From the NCBI GenBank assembly GCA_019247495.1, contig JAFAOU010000002.1, positions 1-46,654 of the forward strand: 46,654 bases of DNA, read 5' to 3'. Each line of letters begins with the position of its first letter. The first letter of the stretch is position 1. Made by a program: the position numbers and the translations under genes. The DNA is from Acidobacteriota bacterium (GTDB lineage: Bacteria > Acidobacteriota > Thermoanaerobaculia > Gp7-AA8). Positions 27,140 through 36,665 of this stretch are shown here, in pieces. The notes under the pieces were generated by a model. It did no database searches. It worked only from the letters and a program-made list of their open reading frames with translations, and had not been told where the DNA came from.

Positions 27140-28065
27140 GAAAGATCGCGATCGGTATCGCTCTCCTGGCCACGACACATCTGACCGCGCAGATTCCGGC
27201 CGCGCGCATTGCGGCGGATGCAAAGGTCATCGATCGCGTGGCCGAGGCCAGTACGAACGACCTGCCGAAGGACTTGTTGAAGCGCATCGTCAATGAGGAC
27301 ATCGACCTGCTGCGCGGCAAACGCGCCGACGGCACCTACCAGTACGCCGCGTACGACCGCATGGAGGCGGGCCGCAAGTCCGACAGCTTCTCCGTCGATC
27401 CCGAGCACAAAGAGTCGGTGCTGGAGTTGCGCGACGTCTTCCCGTACCGCTTGATCGTGAACGTCCCGTCGCGCCGGATGATGGTGGCGAAAAACCATCA
27501 CATCTACATCGACCGCGTTGAGATCGAGACGCTGCCGCAGACGTCCTCGGAGAAGAAGTTCCAGACCGTGAAGGTCGACGCCTGGCTGGAGCCGGGCAAT
27601 GCGAAGACGATCGACTTGGGCGACATCGGCAAGCAGGCCACGGCTCGGGTCTACGCCCATGCGGAAGCGGGCGGCTATGCGAACGTGACGCTGACGTTCA
27701 TCGAGGCGCGGATTTTCGACGAGCCGTCCAGTCCCTACGCCGACGCGGTCGAGAGCGCGAAGGCGATCCTGAAGGCGATCGACCACAGCGACAAGTCGTC
27801 GATCCGGGCCATGGCGCAGCGGATTTCGATCGCGTTTCCGGCTGCGCCGGCGGCGATTTCGGATCCGGTCGGTGCGCCTCCGGCAACAATTGCCGCGACT
27901 CCGGCGGCGTCTCAGGTGAACGTAACGGCCGGTCGCGAAGATCCCGAGACGTTGAGCGAACTGCAGGCCATCGAAGACCTCCTCACCGGGACGGAAGCTG
28001 AACGGCGTCAAGGAGTTGACCGTCTTCATCAGCTCCTCCGGCGGCTTCGAAATGCAGCTCGCTGA
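27136..28065 (+). CDS. Secreted protein of unknown function
   Basis: 309 residues starting in the deoB stop (ATGA). A signal peptide (1-18, ending LTA) precedes a helical part and a beta-rich centre (about 85-200, with VLELRDVFPYRLIVNVP and a YIDRVEIETLP strand), then a Pro/Ala-rich linker (about 233-265) and a short charged helical C-terminus. I recognise no family. It is coupled to a cytoplasmic salvage enzyme, but that may be only positional. Confidence 0.75.
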   Translation: MRKIAIGIALLATTHLTAQIPAARIAADAKVIDRVAEASTNDLPKDLLKRIVNEDIDLLRGKRADGTYQYAAYDRMEAGRKSDSFSVDPEHKESVLELRDVFPYRLIVNVPSRRMMVAKNHHIYIDRVEIETLPQTSSEKKFQTVKVDAWLEPGNAKTIDLGDIGKQATARVYAHAEAGGYANVTLTFIEARIFDEPSSPYADAVESAKAILKAIDHSDKSSIRAMAQRISIAFPAAPAAISDPVGAPPATIAATPAASQVNVTAGREDPETLSELQAIEDLLTGTEAERRQGVDRLHQLLRRLRNAAR

Positions 28066-28083
28066 AGCTAATTGTTGAGCTTC
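28064..28083 (+). terminator. Weak hairpin at the end of the nucleoside operon
   Basis: A 6-bp stem GAAGCT (28064-28069) with AGCTTC (28078-28083) and an eight-base loop begins in the stop codon of the secreted unknown. The tail is only partly T-rich, so termination is tentative. Confidence 0.35.
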
Positions 28084-28111
28084 TTGCGCTCACATTCCGG
28101 CTCACGGCTGA

Positions 28112-28140
28112 TTGACGATTCTGGCCGGCTGACGTAGAAT
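28112..28140 (+). promoter_or_regulatory. Sigma-70-type promoter of carD
   Basis: TTGACG (28112-28117), a 17-base spacer and TAGAAT (28135-28140) form a near-consensus housekeeping promoter. Transcription should start near 28147, giving a leader of about 35 bases with an AAGGAG site. Confidence 0.75.
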
Positions 28141-28182
28141 GCCGATCCCTCAGCTTCGCCAGTCTTCCGAAAGGAGTTCCAC

Positions 28183-28695
28183 TTGTCGTCAATGAAATTA
28201 GGATTCAAGGTCGGGGAAAAGCTCGTTTATCCGAACCACGGTGTGACCGTTGTCGAACAGATCGGCGAGTCGCCGATCATGGGTGCGGATGACACGTACT
28301 ACCACCTCAGACTGCTCGCGAATAATTCGCGTCTGATGGTGCCGATCAAGAACACGGATCGCGTCGGCCTTCGCCCGCTGTACAAACAGACGCAGATCAA
28401 AGGCCTTCTGAGCCTTCTCGAAGAGACCACCCAGAAAGCACACACCGACTGGAAGGGCCGCTACCGCGAGAACCTCGAGAAGATGAAGACTGGCCGTCTC
28501 GAAGACGTAGCCGATGTCCTCAAAAACCTCAGCGAAGTGCAGAAGAAGAAGAGCCTCTCGTTCCGCGAGAAGAAGATGTACGACCGCGCCAAGTACCTGC
28601 TCGTTTCCGAAGTGGCCATCGTCAAGAACATCCCGGAGGCCGAGGCGGAGAAGTTGATCGCCCGCTCGCTTGAGAAGTCGTTCGGCGGCCACTAA
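28183..28695 (+). CDS. carD: CarD-family transcriptional regulator
   Basis: 170 residues. The N-terminal RNA-polymerase-interaction domain reads FKVGEKLVYPNHGVTVVEQI with a downstream VPIKNTDRVGLRPL; the C-terminal half is helical and basic (SFREKKMYDRAKYLLVSEVA), as in CarD/CdnL. These proteins bind the polymerase beta subunit and stabilise open promoter complexes. I take the TTG at 28183 as start because AAGGAG lies six bases before it; the in-frame ATG at 28192 would be 15 bases away. It is the only first-of-unit gene here with a near-consensus promoter and a proper leader, and a strong terminator follows. Confidence 0.92.
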   Translation: MSSMKLGFKVGEKLVYPNHGVTVVEQIGESPIMGADDTYYHLRLLANNSRLMVPIKNTDRVGLRPLYKQTQIKGLLSLLEETTQKAHTDWKGRYRENLEKMKTGRLEDVADVLKNLSEVQKKKSLSFREKKMYDRAKYLLVSEVAIVKNIPEAEAEKLIARSLEKSFGGH

Positions 28696-28720
28696 CGGGC
28701 ACGCATTCGAGATTCAACTC

Positions 28721-28755
28721 ACCGCCGCCCCGAAACGGGCGGCGGTTTTGTTTTA
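28721..28755 (+). terminator. Intrinsic terminator after carD
   Basis: ACCGCCGCCC (28721-28730) pairs perfectly with GGGCGGCGGT (28737-28746) around CGAAAC, followed by a T-rich run to 28754. It ends just before the lipA start, so lipA needs read-through or a very short promoter region. Confidence 0.9.
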
Positions 28756-28757
28756 CG

Positions 28758-29633
28758 ATGACCACGATGTCCGGACGCCTACCCGATTGGATTCGCGAGA
28801 AGAAGGTCAATCTTCGCGATCTGCACGAGATCAAGTCGCTGCTCCGCGAGAAGTCGCTGCACTCGGTGTGCGAGTCGCTGGCCTGTCCGAATCGCAGCGA
28901 GTGCTTCTCGCGCGGCACGGCCACGTTCATGATCCTCGGCGACGTTTGCACGCGCTCCTGCGGTTTCTGCAACGTGACCACGGGCCGTCCCTACGCGCCG
29001 CCGTCGCCCGATGAGCCGCGATCGGTGGCCGAAGCCGCGAAGCGGATGGGGTTGCGGCACGTGGTGGTGACCTGCGTGACGCGCGACGACCTCGATGACG
29101 GCGGCGCGCGACAGTTCGCGCTCACCATCGACGCGTTGCGAGAGGCTTTGCCCGAGGCCGCGGTCGAGGTGCTGACGTCCGACTTTCGCGGCAACTTCGA
29201 ATCAGTGCGGACCGTCGTCGAAGCGCGGCCGGACTACTTCAATCACAACGTGGAGACGGTGCCGCGGCTCTACGACTTCGTTCGTCCCGGTTCGCGATTT
29301 GAGCGATCGTTAGCCGTTCTGCGCGAGGCGAAGAGGATCGATCCGACGATCACGACGAAGTCCGGCCTGATGCTCGGCTTGGGCGAACGGCGCGAGGAAG
29401 TGATCGATGTGCTGCGGCGGCTGTACGAATCGCGCGTCGAGATCGTCACGATCGGCCAGTACCTGCAGCCGAAACGGGAGAAGCTCGATGTCGTCGAGTA
29501 CGTCGCGCCGAGCGTGTTCGACGAGTACCGCGTCATCGGCGAGGAGATCGGATTCCGCGCCGTCTTCGCCGGCCCATTCGTCCGCAGCTCGTACATGGCC
29601 GATGCCGTGGCGCACGAAGCGGCCCATGCGTAA
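28758..29633 (+). CDS. lipA: Lipoyl synthase
   Basis: 291 residues of the radical SAM family. The auxiliary iron-sulfur site is Cys38, Cys43 and Cys49 with the C-terminal RSSY motif (FVRSSYMAD); the radical SAM site is Cys64, Cys68 and Cys71 (CTRSCGFC). It inserts two sulfurs into protein-bound octanoyl groups. The start may be 28758 or the ATG at 28767; neither has a ribosome binding site. No lipB is nearby. It overlaps the recombinase gene by eight bases. Confidence 0.96.
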   Translation: MTTMSGRLPDWIREKKVNLRDLHEIKSLLREKSLHSVCESLACPNRSECFSRGTATFMILGDVCTRSCGFCNVTTGRPYAPPSPDEPRSVAEAAKRMGLRHVVVTCVTRDDLDDGGARQFALTIDALREALPEAAVEVLTSDFRGNFESVRTVVEARPDYFNHNVETVPRLYDFVRPGSRFERSLAVLREAKRIDPTITTKSGLMLGLGERREEVIDVLRRLYESRVEIVTIGQYLQPKREKLDVVEYVAPSVFDEYRVIGEEIGFRAVFAGPFVRSSYMADAVAHEAAHA

Positions 29634-30564
29634 GAAGAGTCCGCGCGCCAACGATCCGGAGAAGAAAGAGTCGGGACCGTTTTTCCTCACCTGGCTGCCG
29701 ATTTTTCTCGACTACCTGACCGTCGAGAAAGGGCTGGCAAAAAACTCCCTGGCCGCCTATCGAACCGACCTCCGGCACTTCGGTCACTGGCTCGGCGAGC
29801 AAAAGCACGAGTTGGAAGCCGTGCAGCGCATTCACATCGTCCGCTACTTTCAGGCACTTCGCTCCGCCGGTATTTCGGCGCGCTCGGTGGCCCGTGCGCT
29901 GGCGGCGATTCGCGGGCTGTTCCGATTTCTGGTCGCGGAACGGCATCTGAAGCATGACCCCACCGAGAACCTCGAGAATCCGAAGTTGTGGACCTCGCTG
30001 CCGAAGTCGATGCAGCCGCAGGAGGTCGAAGCGTTGCTGCGGGCGCCCGACCGGAGTACCGCCGAGGGGCTGCGCGATGCGGCGATGCTCGAGTTGTTGT
30101 ATGCGACGGGGCTACGCGTCTCAGAGCTGATCCACGTGAAGATCGAGGATCTTGTGATGGATGCGGGCTTTCTGCGCACGATCGGCAAAGGATCGAAGGA
30201 ACGGATCGTTCCGTTTGGCGACAGCGCGCGAGACGCGATCGTGGTCTACATGGAACGGGGGCGCGGCGAGTTCGACAAACACGCCGATCCGCATCTCTTT
30301 CTCTCCAACCGCGGCCGGCCGATGACGCGGCAATCGTTCTGGATGAAGATCACAAAGTACGCGCGGCTGGCAGGCATCACTGGGCACATCTCGCCGCACT
30401 CGCTGCGGCACTCGTTCGCCACGCACCTGCTCGAAAACGGCGCCGACCTCCGCAGCGTGCAGATGATGCTCGGCCACTCCGACATCTCGACTACGCAGAT
30501 CTATACGCATGTGTCGCGGGCCAGGCTGCAGAAGATGTACGAGCAGTTTCACCCGCGGGCGTGA
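29626..30564 (+). CDS. xerD: XerC/XerD-type tyrosine recombinase
   Basis: 312 residues. The N-terminal SAM-like DNA-binding domain (about 25-110, YLTVEKGLAKNSLAAYRTDL) precedes the catalytic domain. The first arginine is in ATGLRVSEL, the HxxR box is HSLRHSFATHLL, the second histidine is in MLGHSDIS, and the nucleophile tyrosine is in TTQIYTHVS. Xer proteins resolve chromosome dimers at dif sites. The gene overlaps lipA by eight bases and has no phage or transposon genes around it, so a housekeeping recombinase is likelier than a mobile integrase. XerC and XerD cannot be told apart here. Confidence 0.92.
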   Translation: MRKKSPRANDPEKKESGPFFLTWLPIFLDYLTVEKGLAKNSLAAYRTDLRHFGHWLGEQKHELEAVQRIHIVRYFQALRSAGISARSVARALAAIRGLFRFLVAERHLKHDPTENLENPKLWTSLPKSMQPQEVEALLRAPDRSTAEGLRDAAMLELLYATGLRVSELIHVKIEDLVMDAGFLRTIGKGSKERIVPFGDSARDAIVVYMERGRGEFDKHADPHLFLSNRGRPMTRQSFWMKITKYARLAGITGHISPHSLRHSFATHLLENGADLRSVQMMLGHSDISTTQIYTHVSRARLQKMYEQFHPRA

Positions 30565-30609
30565 GCCGGCGAAACTGCAATAACATCTGCGGCGTCTCAG
30601 TTGACAACC

Positions 30610-31362
30610 ATGCTCCCGATGATCAAGCGGCTTCTACCATTCATCGCTCTTGCTGCGCTCGCCACCCCGGCCGGCGCCAGCATCGCCCTCTTTGTCGACG
30701 GACGGTCGATGAAGATCAGCGAGTACAAAGTCGTCGGTGACAGCAACGTCCAGTTGACGCTGAAGAGCGGCGGCGCGATCACGGTGCCGCTCACGCGCGT
30801 CGACCGCATCGTCGATGACGAGGTCGTTCCGGCAGCGATCGTCGAAGAGGTGAAGAAGGCTGTCGAACTGGATGGCGGCGTCTTTCCGAACCGGTCATGG
30901 CGCTATGACGAGGCGCGCGGACCGATCTTCAAATCGAAGTTCGACAAGTTGATCATCGAGGCTGCGAAGAAGTTCGACGTCGACGCCGCGCTCGTCTCAG
31001 CGGTCATCAAAGCCGAATCCGACTTCAACTCCCGCGAGGTTTCAAACAAGGGCGCGCGCGGCCTGATGCAGCTCATGCCGTCGACGGCAGAGCGCTTCGG
31101 CGTCACCGATTCGTACGATCCTGCCGCGAACATCTACGCCGGCGTGCGCTACCTGCGCTGGCTCCTGCAGACCTTTCACGGCAACGCCGACTTAGCCGTG
31201 GCCGCCTACAACGCCGGCGAAGGCAACGTCTGGAAGTACAACGGCGTGCCCCCCTTCCGCGAGACGATCACCTACATCAACCGCATCGCCAAACATATCC
31301 GCAACGCGATGATGCCCGCCACGGCGCCGGCGACCACGAAAGTCGCGACCGTCAGCAGGTAG
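30610..31362 (+). CDS. Secreted lytic transglycosylase (SLT domain)
   Basis: 250 residues. A signal peptide (about 1-20) is followed by a small beta domain (about 20-90) and an SLT domain (about 110-230). The catalytic glutamate is Glu136 in VIKAESDFNS; GARGLMQLMPSTA, NIYAGVRYLRWLL and AVAAYNAGEGNV are the family motifs. It cleaves peptidoglycan glycan strands. Starts at 30601 (TTG), 30610 and 30619 are possible; none has a good ribosome binding site. It lies 45 bases after the recombinase gene, and a hairpin repeat begins right after the stop. Confidence 0.9.
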   Translation: MLPMIKRLLPFIALAALATPAGASIALFVDGRSMKISEYKVVGDSNVQLTLKSGGAITVPLTRVDRIVDDEVVPAAIVEEVKKAVELDGGVFPNRSWRYDEARGPIFKSKFDKLIIEAAKKFDVDAALVSAVIKAESDFNSREVSNKGARGLMQLMPSTAERFGVTDSYDPAANIYAGVRYLRWLLQTFHGNADLAVAAYNAGEGNVWKYNGVPPFRETITYINRIAKHIRNAMMPATAPATTKVATVSR

Positions 31363-31364
31363 GC

Positions 31365-31514
31365 GGAGCGCTGGCGTCCTCGCCGGCTGGCCCGGCTGCG
31401 TCCTCGCTGCCGAACCGCCAAACCCTCAAAATTTGCTGGTAACCGAGACCTGCGCAAGCCTCCCATTCGGCGGCGGGACGCGCGCCGGGCCAGCCGGCGA
31501 GACGCCAGCGCTCC
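31365..31514. repeat. Intergenic inverted repeat, AGCGCTGGCGTC family
   Basis: The arms 31365-31395 and 31485-31514 match as complements over 30 bases with one extra base in the left arm. They start 2 bases after the transglycosylase stop and end 6 bases before the phosphatase stop, so the element fills the convergent gap. The 89-base centre shows no gene. Confidence 0.88.
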
Positions 31515-31520
31515 GAGGCT

Positions 31521-33536
31521 CTACGCTGTCACTTCTTCGAGAACCGGGACCGCCACCGCTTTCTGGGCGTAGCCGTGGTGGAAGTTGTCGAAGCGGAGAA
31601 TCATGACGGTGCGGTCGTCGTCGGCGGGGCGGGTGCCGCAGTGGCGGGCGACGGCTTCGAGGATTTGGTCGCGGATCGTGCTCGGGGAACGATCGGCGGA
31701 TTGAGACAGCAGCGCTTCGAGGTGGTCGAATCCGAAGGGCTCGCCTTGTTCGTCCTGTGCTTCGACGATGCCGTCGGAGAGATACACGATTGCGTCCCCT
31801 TCCTGGAGATCGACCTCGGCAGTGTGCGTGCTGATCGTGCTGCGCACGCCGAGGGGGAGGGACGGGACTTCGATGCCACGCGGCTTCTGGCCTTCGCGAA
31901 GCAGGTACGGATAGAGATGGCCGGCGTTGGTGTGGCGGATCGTGCCCTTTTCCAGGTCGAAGATCGTGAAGGCCAGAGTCATGAAGGCGCGGCGTTCGGT
32001 AGAGCGGAAAACGAGGTCGTTCAGGCGATGGAAAAGCGCCGTTTCTTCCGCGCCTTCCTCGACGAGCGTGGTGATGGCGGCTTTGACCATGGCCATCACC
32101 AGGCCGGTTGAGAGGCCGTGGCCGGAGACGTCGCCGATGGCAACCGCGAGGCGGGTCTTGTCGATGTTGAAAACGTCGTAGTAGTCGCCGCCGATCGATG
32201 CGGTCGGTTCGAAATGGGCGGAGAACGAGACGCCGCGGAATTGCGGGCCTTCCTTCGGGAGGAGGTTGCGCTGGATCGATGCGGCGATCTCGATTTCGCT
32301 CTGCAGACGCTCGTTTTCGGCCACGTTCACGAGGAGTGTGGCGATCGACTCGGTCATGCGGTCGAAGGAGTTGGCCATCTCGCCGAGCTGGTTGTGCGGC
32401 TTCATGGCGATGCGGTAGGTGAAGTCGCCGCGCTCGACGGCCTTGGTTCCTTTCTCGATGCGGTTCACGGCGCGCGTGATCGAGAAGATCAGCACGGCGG
32501 CGAAGAGCACGGCCAGCGCATAGAAGACGAGCAGCAGGCAGATCACCACGGCCATGAACTGCAGCAGGCCGCGAACGTAGTCGTCTGCCTGCGCGCCGAA
32601 GTAGAAGTGGAAGAGGTTCGGGAACGGGTTGACGATGAGCGTGAACAGTTCGTGGTGCCCGTCGATCGTGGCGCCGCTGTTCCAGTCGGTCAGCGAGGTC
32701 ACGTCGGCCCAGATCACTTTGCGGCCGATCGAGTTGAAGAGCAGATCCTTCAAACCGCCGTTGTCGTCGTCATCGATATCGAAGGAGTGTTCGCCGCTGT
32801 TTACGCGCAGCCCGTTCTTACGCGATTTGTTCGCGCCTTCGACGGTCATGCGCACCGTCATGCCCGATTTGTCCTGCAACTGCTCGGTCCATTCGGAGTC
32901 GAGCGGTTCGACGAAGACAATCGTGCGCGGCTCGGCGCCGTCGCGTGCGGACTGGCGTGAGGCGACGAGCAGACCGCGACTGTCGCGCCAGACCATCCCG
33001 CTGAACGTCGTCGATTTCAACCAGGGCGGCAGCTTCGCGCCGGAGGCATTGTTCGTGTCGTAAATCTCCGTGCTTTTGGTGACGCCGTCGGGGCGCTTGC
33101 CGGTGAGCGAATATTCGAAGGCGGCGGTCTCGAGCTGACCGAGTCCGGCCAGCCGCTCGCCGCGCAGCGCAGCGTGGGTCATGACGCCGCAGATCAGGTA
33201 GCCGACGGTCAGCAGCAGAATCGCGAAGAGGAAAAACGGCAGCATGCCGATCAGGACGTAGCTGAGAAAGAGGCGGCGTCCGACGCGCCAGAACAGTTTG
33301 CGCAACGTCCAGCGGACGAAGACGGCGAACCCGTACAGCGTCAGCGCGATCAGGAGCAGCGACGCCAGGAAGGTGATGAAGCTGAAGATGCCGAGACCGG
33401 GGATATGCAGCGGCCGGAGAAGCCGCGTGATCACCTCATCGAGAATGATGACAGCCAGCGCGATGGCCCAGATCGCGAAAAGCCGCGCGCCGCGGCGCTT
33501 TCGCGGAGACTCGGGTTTCTGTTGAACGGGCAACAT
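31521..33536 (-). CDS. Membrane HAMP / SpoIIE-type serine phosphatase
   Basis: 671 residues. Two to three N-terminal membrane helices (about 20-120), an extracytoplasmic region of about 200 residues, another helix (about 325-350), a HAMP linker (VNRIEKGTKAVERGDFTYRI, about 353-405), a coiled coil, then a PP2C/SpoIIE phosphatase domain (about 430-655) with SIGGDYYDVF, AIGDVSGHGLSTG, TNAGHLYPYL and YLSDGIVEA. Such proteins sense outside signals and dephosphorylate anti-anti-sigma factors. No partner-switch genes are nearby. It lies downstream of the exporter genes, separated by a hairpin repeat. Confidence 0.92.
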   Translation of the reverse strand: MLPVQQKPESPRKRRGARLFAIWAIALAVIILDEVITRLLRPLHIPGLGIFSFITFLASLLLIALTLYGFAVFVRWTLRKLFWRVGRRLFLSYVLIGMLPFFLFAILLLTVGYLICGVMTHAALRGERLAGLGQLETAAFEYSLTGKRPDGVTKSTEIYDTNNASGAKLPPWLKSTTFSGMVWRDSRGLLVASRQSARDGAEPRTIVFVEPLDSEWTEQLQDKSGMTVRMTVEGANKSRKNGLRVNSGEHSFDIDDDDNGGLKDLLFNSIGRKVIWADVTSLTDWNSGATIDGHHELFTLIVNPFPNLFHFYFGAQADDYVRGLLQFMAVVICLLLVFYALAVLFAAVLIFSITRAVNRIEKGTKAVERGDFTYRIAMKPHNQLGEMANSFDRMTESIATLLVNVAENERLQSEIEIAASIQRNLLPKEGPQFRGVSFSAHFEPTASIGGDYYDVFNIDKTRLAVAIGDVSGHGLSTGLVMAMVKAAITTLVEEGAEETALFHRLNDLVFRSTERRAFMTLAFTIFDLEKGTIRHTNAGHLYPYLLREGQKPRGIEVPSLPLGVRSTISTHTAEVDLQEGDAIVYLSDGIVEAQDEQGEPFGFDHLEALLSQSADRSPSTIRDQILEAVARHCGTRPADDDRTVMILRFDNFHHGYAQKAVAVPVLEEVTA

Positions 33537-33570
33537 ACGTGAGGTTCGCTGAGCGTATACGAATGACCGA

Positions 33571-33649
33571 GGGAACGGTTCACGCGGAGTCCGCGGAGAG
33601 GCGGAGAAAACCGCTCCGCTCCTCCGCGTTCCCCGCGTGAACCGTTCCC
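33571..33649. repeat. Intergenic inverted repeat, CGCGGAG family
   Basis: The arms (33571-33606 and 33613-33649) pair perfectly over the outer 17 bases (GGGAACGGTTCACGCGG) and imperfectly further in, where CGCGGAG-like units repeat. The loop is very short. It begins right after the last exporter gene, reading on the minus strand, and lies before the phosphatase gene. Confidence 0.82.
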
Positions 33650-33650
33650 T

Positions 33651-34808
33651 TTAGATTTCTCGCAGGGCCGTGGTTATCGGCATCCGGGCCGCGCGGAGCG
33701 CAGGGAGCATGCCGCCGATGATGCCGGCGATGAGGGCGATCAGGATCCCAGTCAGCGCCACGTGACCGTCGACGCGGAAGTTGAATGCGACTTCCGAGAA
33801 GGTTTGGAAATTCGTCGTTCCTGTCGAGATCGCGTTGATCGGCAACGCGAGGAGCAACCCAGCGACGCCGCCGAGGAGCGCCACAAAGGCGCTTTCGATG
33901 ATGACCGACAGAAGGATCGACCGGCGTTTGAAGCCGAGGGCGCGCAGGGTGGCCAGCTCGCGTCCTCTTGAAGCGATCGCAGAGAACATCGTGTTCATCG
34001 TGCCGAGGATCGCGCCGATGGTCATGAAGAACGTCACGATCGCTACGAGGATGACGATGCCGGCAAGACCGTTGGTCTGGTCCGCGTAATACTGGTACTC
34101 GCTGGTCACTTCGAGCTTCAGCCGGTTATCGCCTTTGATCGCGGCTTTGATCGACTCGTAGGCATCGCGGTCGGTAGGGCGGAGGATGAGGGACGAATAG
34201 CCGTCGCGTTTGCGGGCTTGGCCGAGGAAATCGGCGTCGCACCACATCTCGGAGTCGAAGGCCGTGCCCTGGGCGTCGAAGACGCCGACTACGTTGTAGC
34301 TCTGCGCGCCGAACTTGAAGCTGTCGCCGATGGCGGTGTTGACGAAACGGTCGCGGATGCGGCGGGCCACGATGACCTCGTTGACGCCGGGGCGGAACAT
34401 GCGCCCGTCGATGATCTTCACGTAGGGACGCATCGTGAACGCCATCGGCGTCACGCCGCGCACCAGGACGTTCGAGCCTTTCGGATCGTCCTTCTTCGGG
34501 ATCTTGAACACGATGACCAGCTCGGGCGAGATCTCCGGCGTGCCGCCTTCCTTGGCGATGCCGGGCAGGGCGCGGATGATGCGGAACGCGTCTTTGGTGA
34601 CCCAGCTCGAAAGCTCGGCCGCGGCGCCTTCGCGCATCACCATCAGGTTGTCTTTTGAACCGGAGGAGACGACGGCGGTGTTGACGCCGTTCTGCAGCGC
34701 CATCATCGAGATCATCACCGCGATCACCACGCCGATGCCGAGGATGGTCATGAGCGTGGAGACGCGGCGCGCTTTCAGGTTGCCGACGTTGTACTTGAGC
34801 GGAATCAT
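33651..34808 (-). CDS. MacB/FtsX-type ABC transporter permease (second)
   Basis: 385 residues: an N-terminal membrane helix (about 20-42), a large periplasmic domain, and three C-terminal helices, the MacB-like layout. STLMTILGIGVVIAVMISM and ELATLRALGFKRRSILLSVI are typical. It overlaps the other permease by one base (TGATG), so the two are coupled and probably form a heterodimer served by the ATPase encoded just upstream. The substrate is unknown: antibiotic, peptide, lipoprotein or lipid export are all possible. Confidence 0.92.
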   Translation of the reverse strand: MIPLKYNVGNLKARRVSTLMTILGIGVVIAVMISMMALQNGVNTAVVSSGSKDNLMVMREGAAAELSSWVTKDAFRIIRALPGIAKEGGTPEISPELVIVFKIPKKDDPKGSNVLVRGVTPMAFTMRPYVKIIDGRMFRPGVNEVIVARRIRDRFVNTAIGDSFKFGAQSYNVVGVFDAQGTAFDSEMWCDADFLGQARKRDGYSSLILRPTDRDAYESIKAAIKGDNRLKLEVTSEYQYYADQTNGLAGIVILVAIVTFFMTIGAILGTMNTMFSAIASRGRELATLRALGFKRRSILLSVIIESAFVALLGGVAGLLLALPINAISTGTTNFQTFSEVAFNFRVDGHVALTGILIALIAGIIGGMLPALRAARMPITTALREI

Positions 34809-35946
34809 CAGACCACCCTCCTCAGACCGTCCACGACGCGCAGATTGGAGGCCCGCACCGCGGGGAAGCCGCCCGCGACCAGGCCGATCCCAACGGCTGT
34901 GGCCATGCAGATCGTCAGCGTCTTCGCATGCACGCCGAGGTTCTGGAGGAAGCCCTGCGTCATCTTTCCGGCGTCGACGGCGATGAAGAGGAAGTGCGCG
35001 CCGTAGCTGCCGATCGCGCCGCCGATCACCGTCAGCAGGACGAACTCCGAGAGCATGATGGCCAGGACGAGACGTTGCTCGAAACCGATCGCCTTGAGCA
35101 CCGCGATTTCCGTGACGCGCTCGCGGGCTGACATCGACATCGTGATCGCGGCCAGCAGGACCACCATGAAGATCGCGCAGGTGGAGACGGCGGTGAAGAG
35201 CAGCTTAACGTTGCCCATCATCGACATGAAGTTCTGCTGGAACTCCTTCTCGGTGAAGGTCTCGGTCGGGAAGTCGCTGTTCTTGAACATGGCGTCGATC
35301 TGCTGGCTGATGGCGGCCATCTGTTTCGGATCGGCCACCTTGACCCAGAACGTGCCCACCTGCCCCTGGTTGCCGATCGATTGCTGGAAATACTCCATCG
35401 GGAAGAAGACCGACGTGGTCTGCACCGGATGCACGTAGGTCCCGCGGATGGTCAGTTCGGGATCGAATGGAAAGATCTGGCGTTTGAGAGTGATCCGGTC
35501 GCCGACCTTCCAGTTGAAGCGCTTCATCAGGTCGACGCCGACCAGCGCGCCGCGGCGGTCGGCCTGAAACGCGGCCAGATCCTGCGGCGAGACTTTGTAG
35601 TCGTCGAAGACCGTGGGGAACTTGTCGACGTCGACGGCGAAGTTGGCGAAGAAGTTCGACTTCTCCTTGTAGTAGGCGCCGATCCACTGCAGCTTGGCGG
35701 TGTCGACGACGCCGGGGATCGCGCGGATTTTCTGCTCGTGCGCGTACGGCAGCAGGTTCGCGAGCGAAATTGCCGACTGCACCACGAGGCGGTTGGCGCC
35801 TTCGCCGGCGTTGGAGAAGTTCTCGAAGTTGTCGAGGATGGCCAGCAGCGTGGCGACGAAGAAGAAGATGACCGCGAGCAGCATCATCGTCAGGATGGTG
35901 CGCAGTTTGTTGCGGAAGAGATTGCGGCGGATCAGTTTCGCGAACT

Positions 35947-35950
<4 letters not shown>
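34808..35950 (-). CDS. MacB/FtsX-type ABC transporter permease (first)
   Basis: 380 residues with the layout of the following permease: helix near residue 20-42, periplasmic domain, three C-terminal helices, and a [21 protein letters not shown] segment that contacts the ATPase. It starts at [12 protein letters not shown], overlapping the ATPase stop by four bases; the frame is open upstream only as a shadow of the ATPase gene. The two permeases differ widely, so the transporter should be asymmetric. Confidence 0.92.
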
Positions 35951-36654
<704 letters not shown>

Positions 36655-36665
36655 CGCTGCCTCCA

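Noticed and set aside
29626..30564. Phage or integron integrase
   Set aside because: It overlaps lipA and is followed by a chromosomal lytic transglycosylase; no att sites, cassette or phage genes; motifs fit XerC/XerD.
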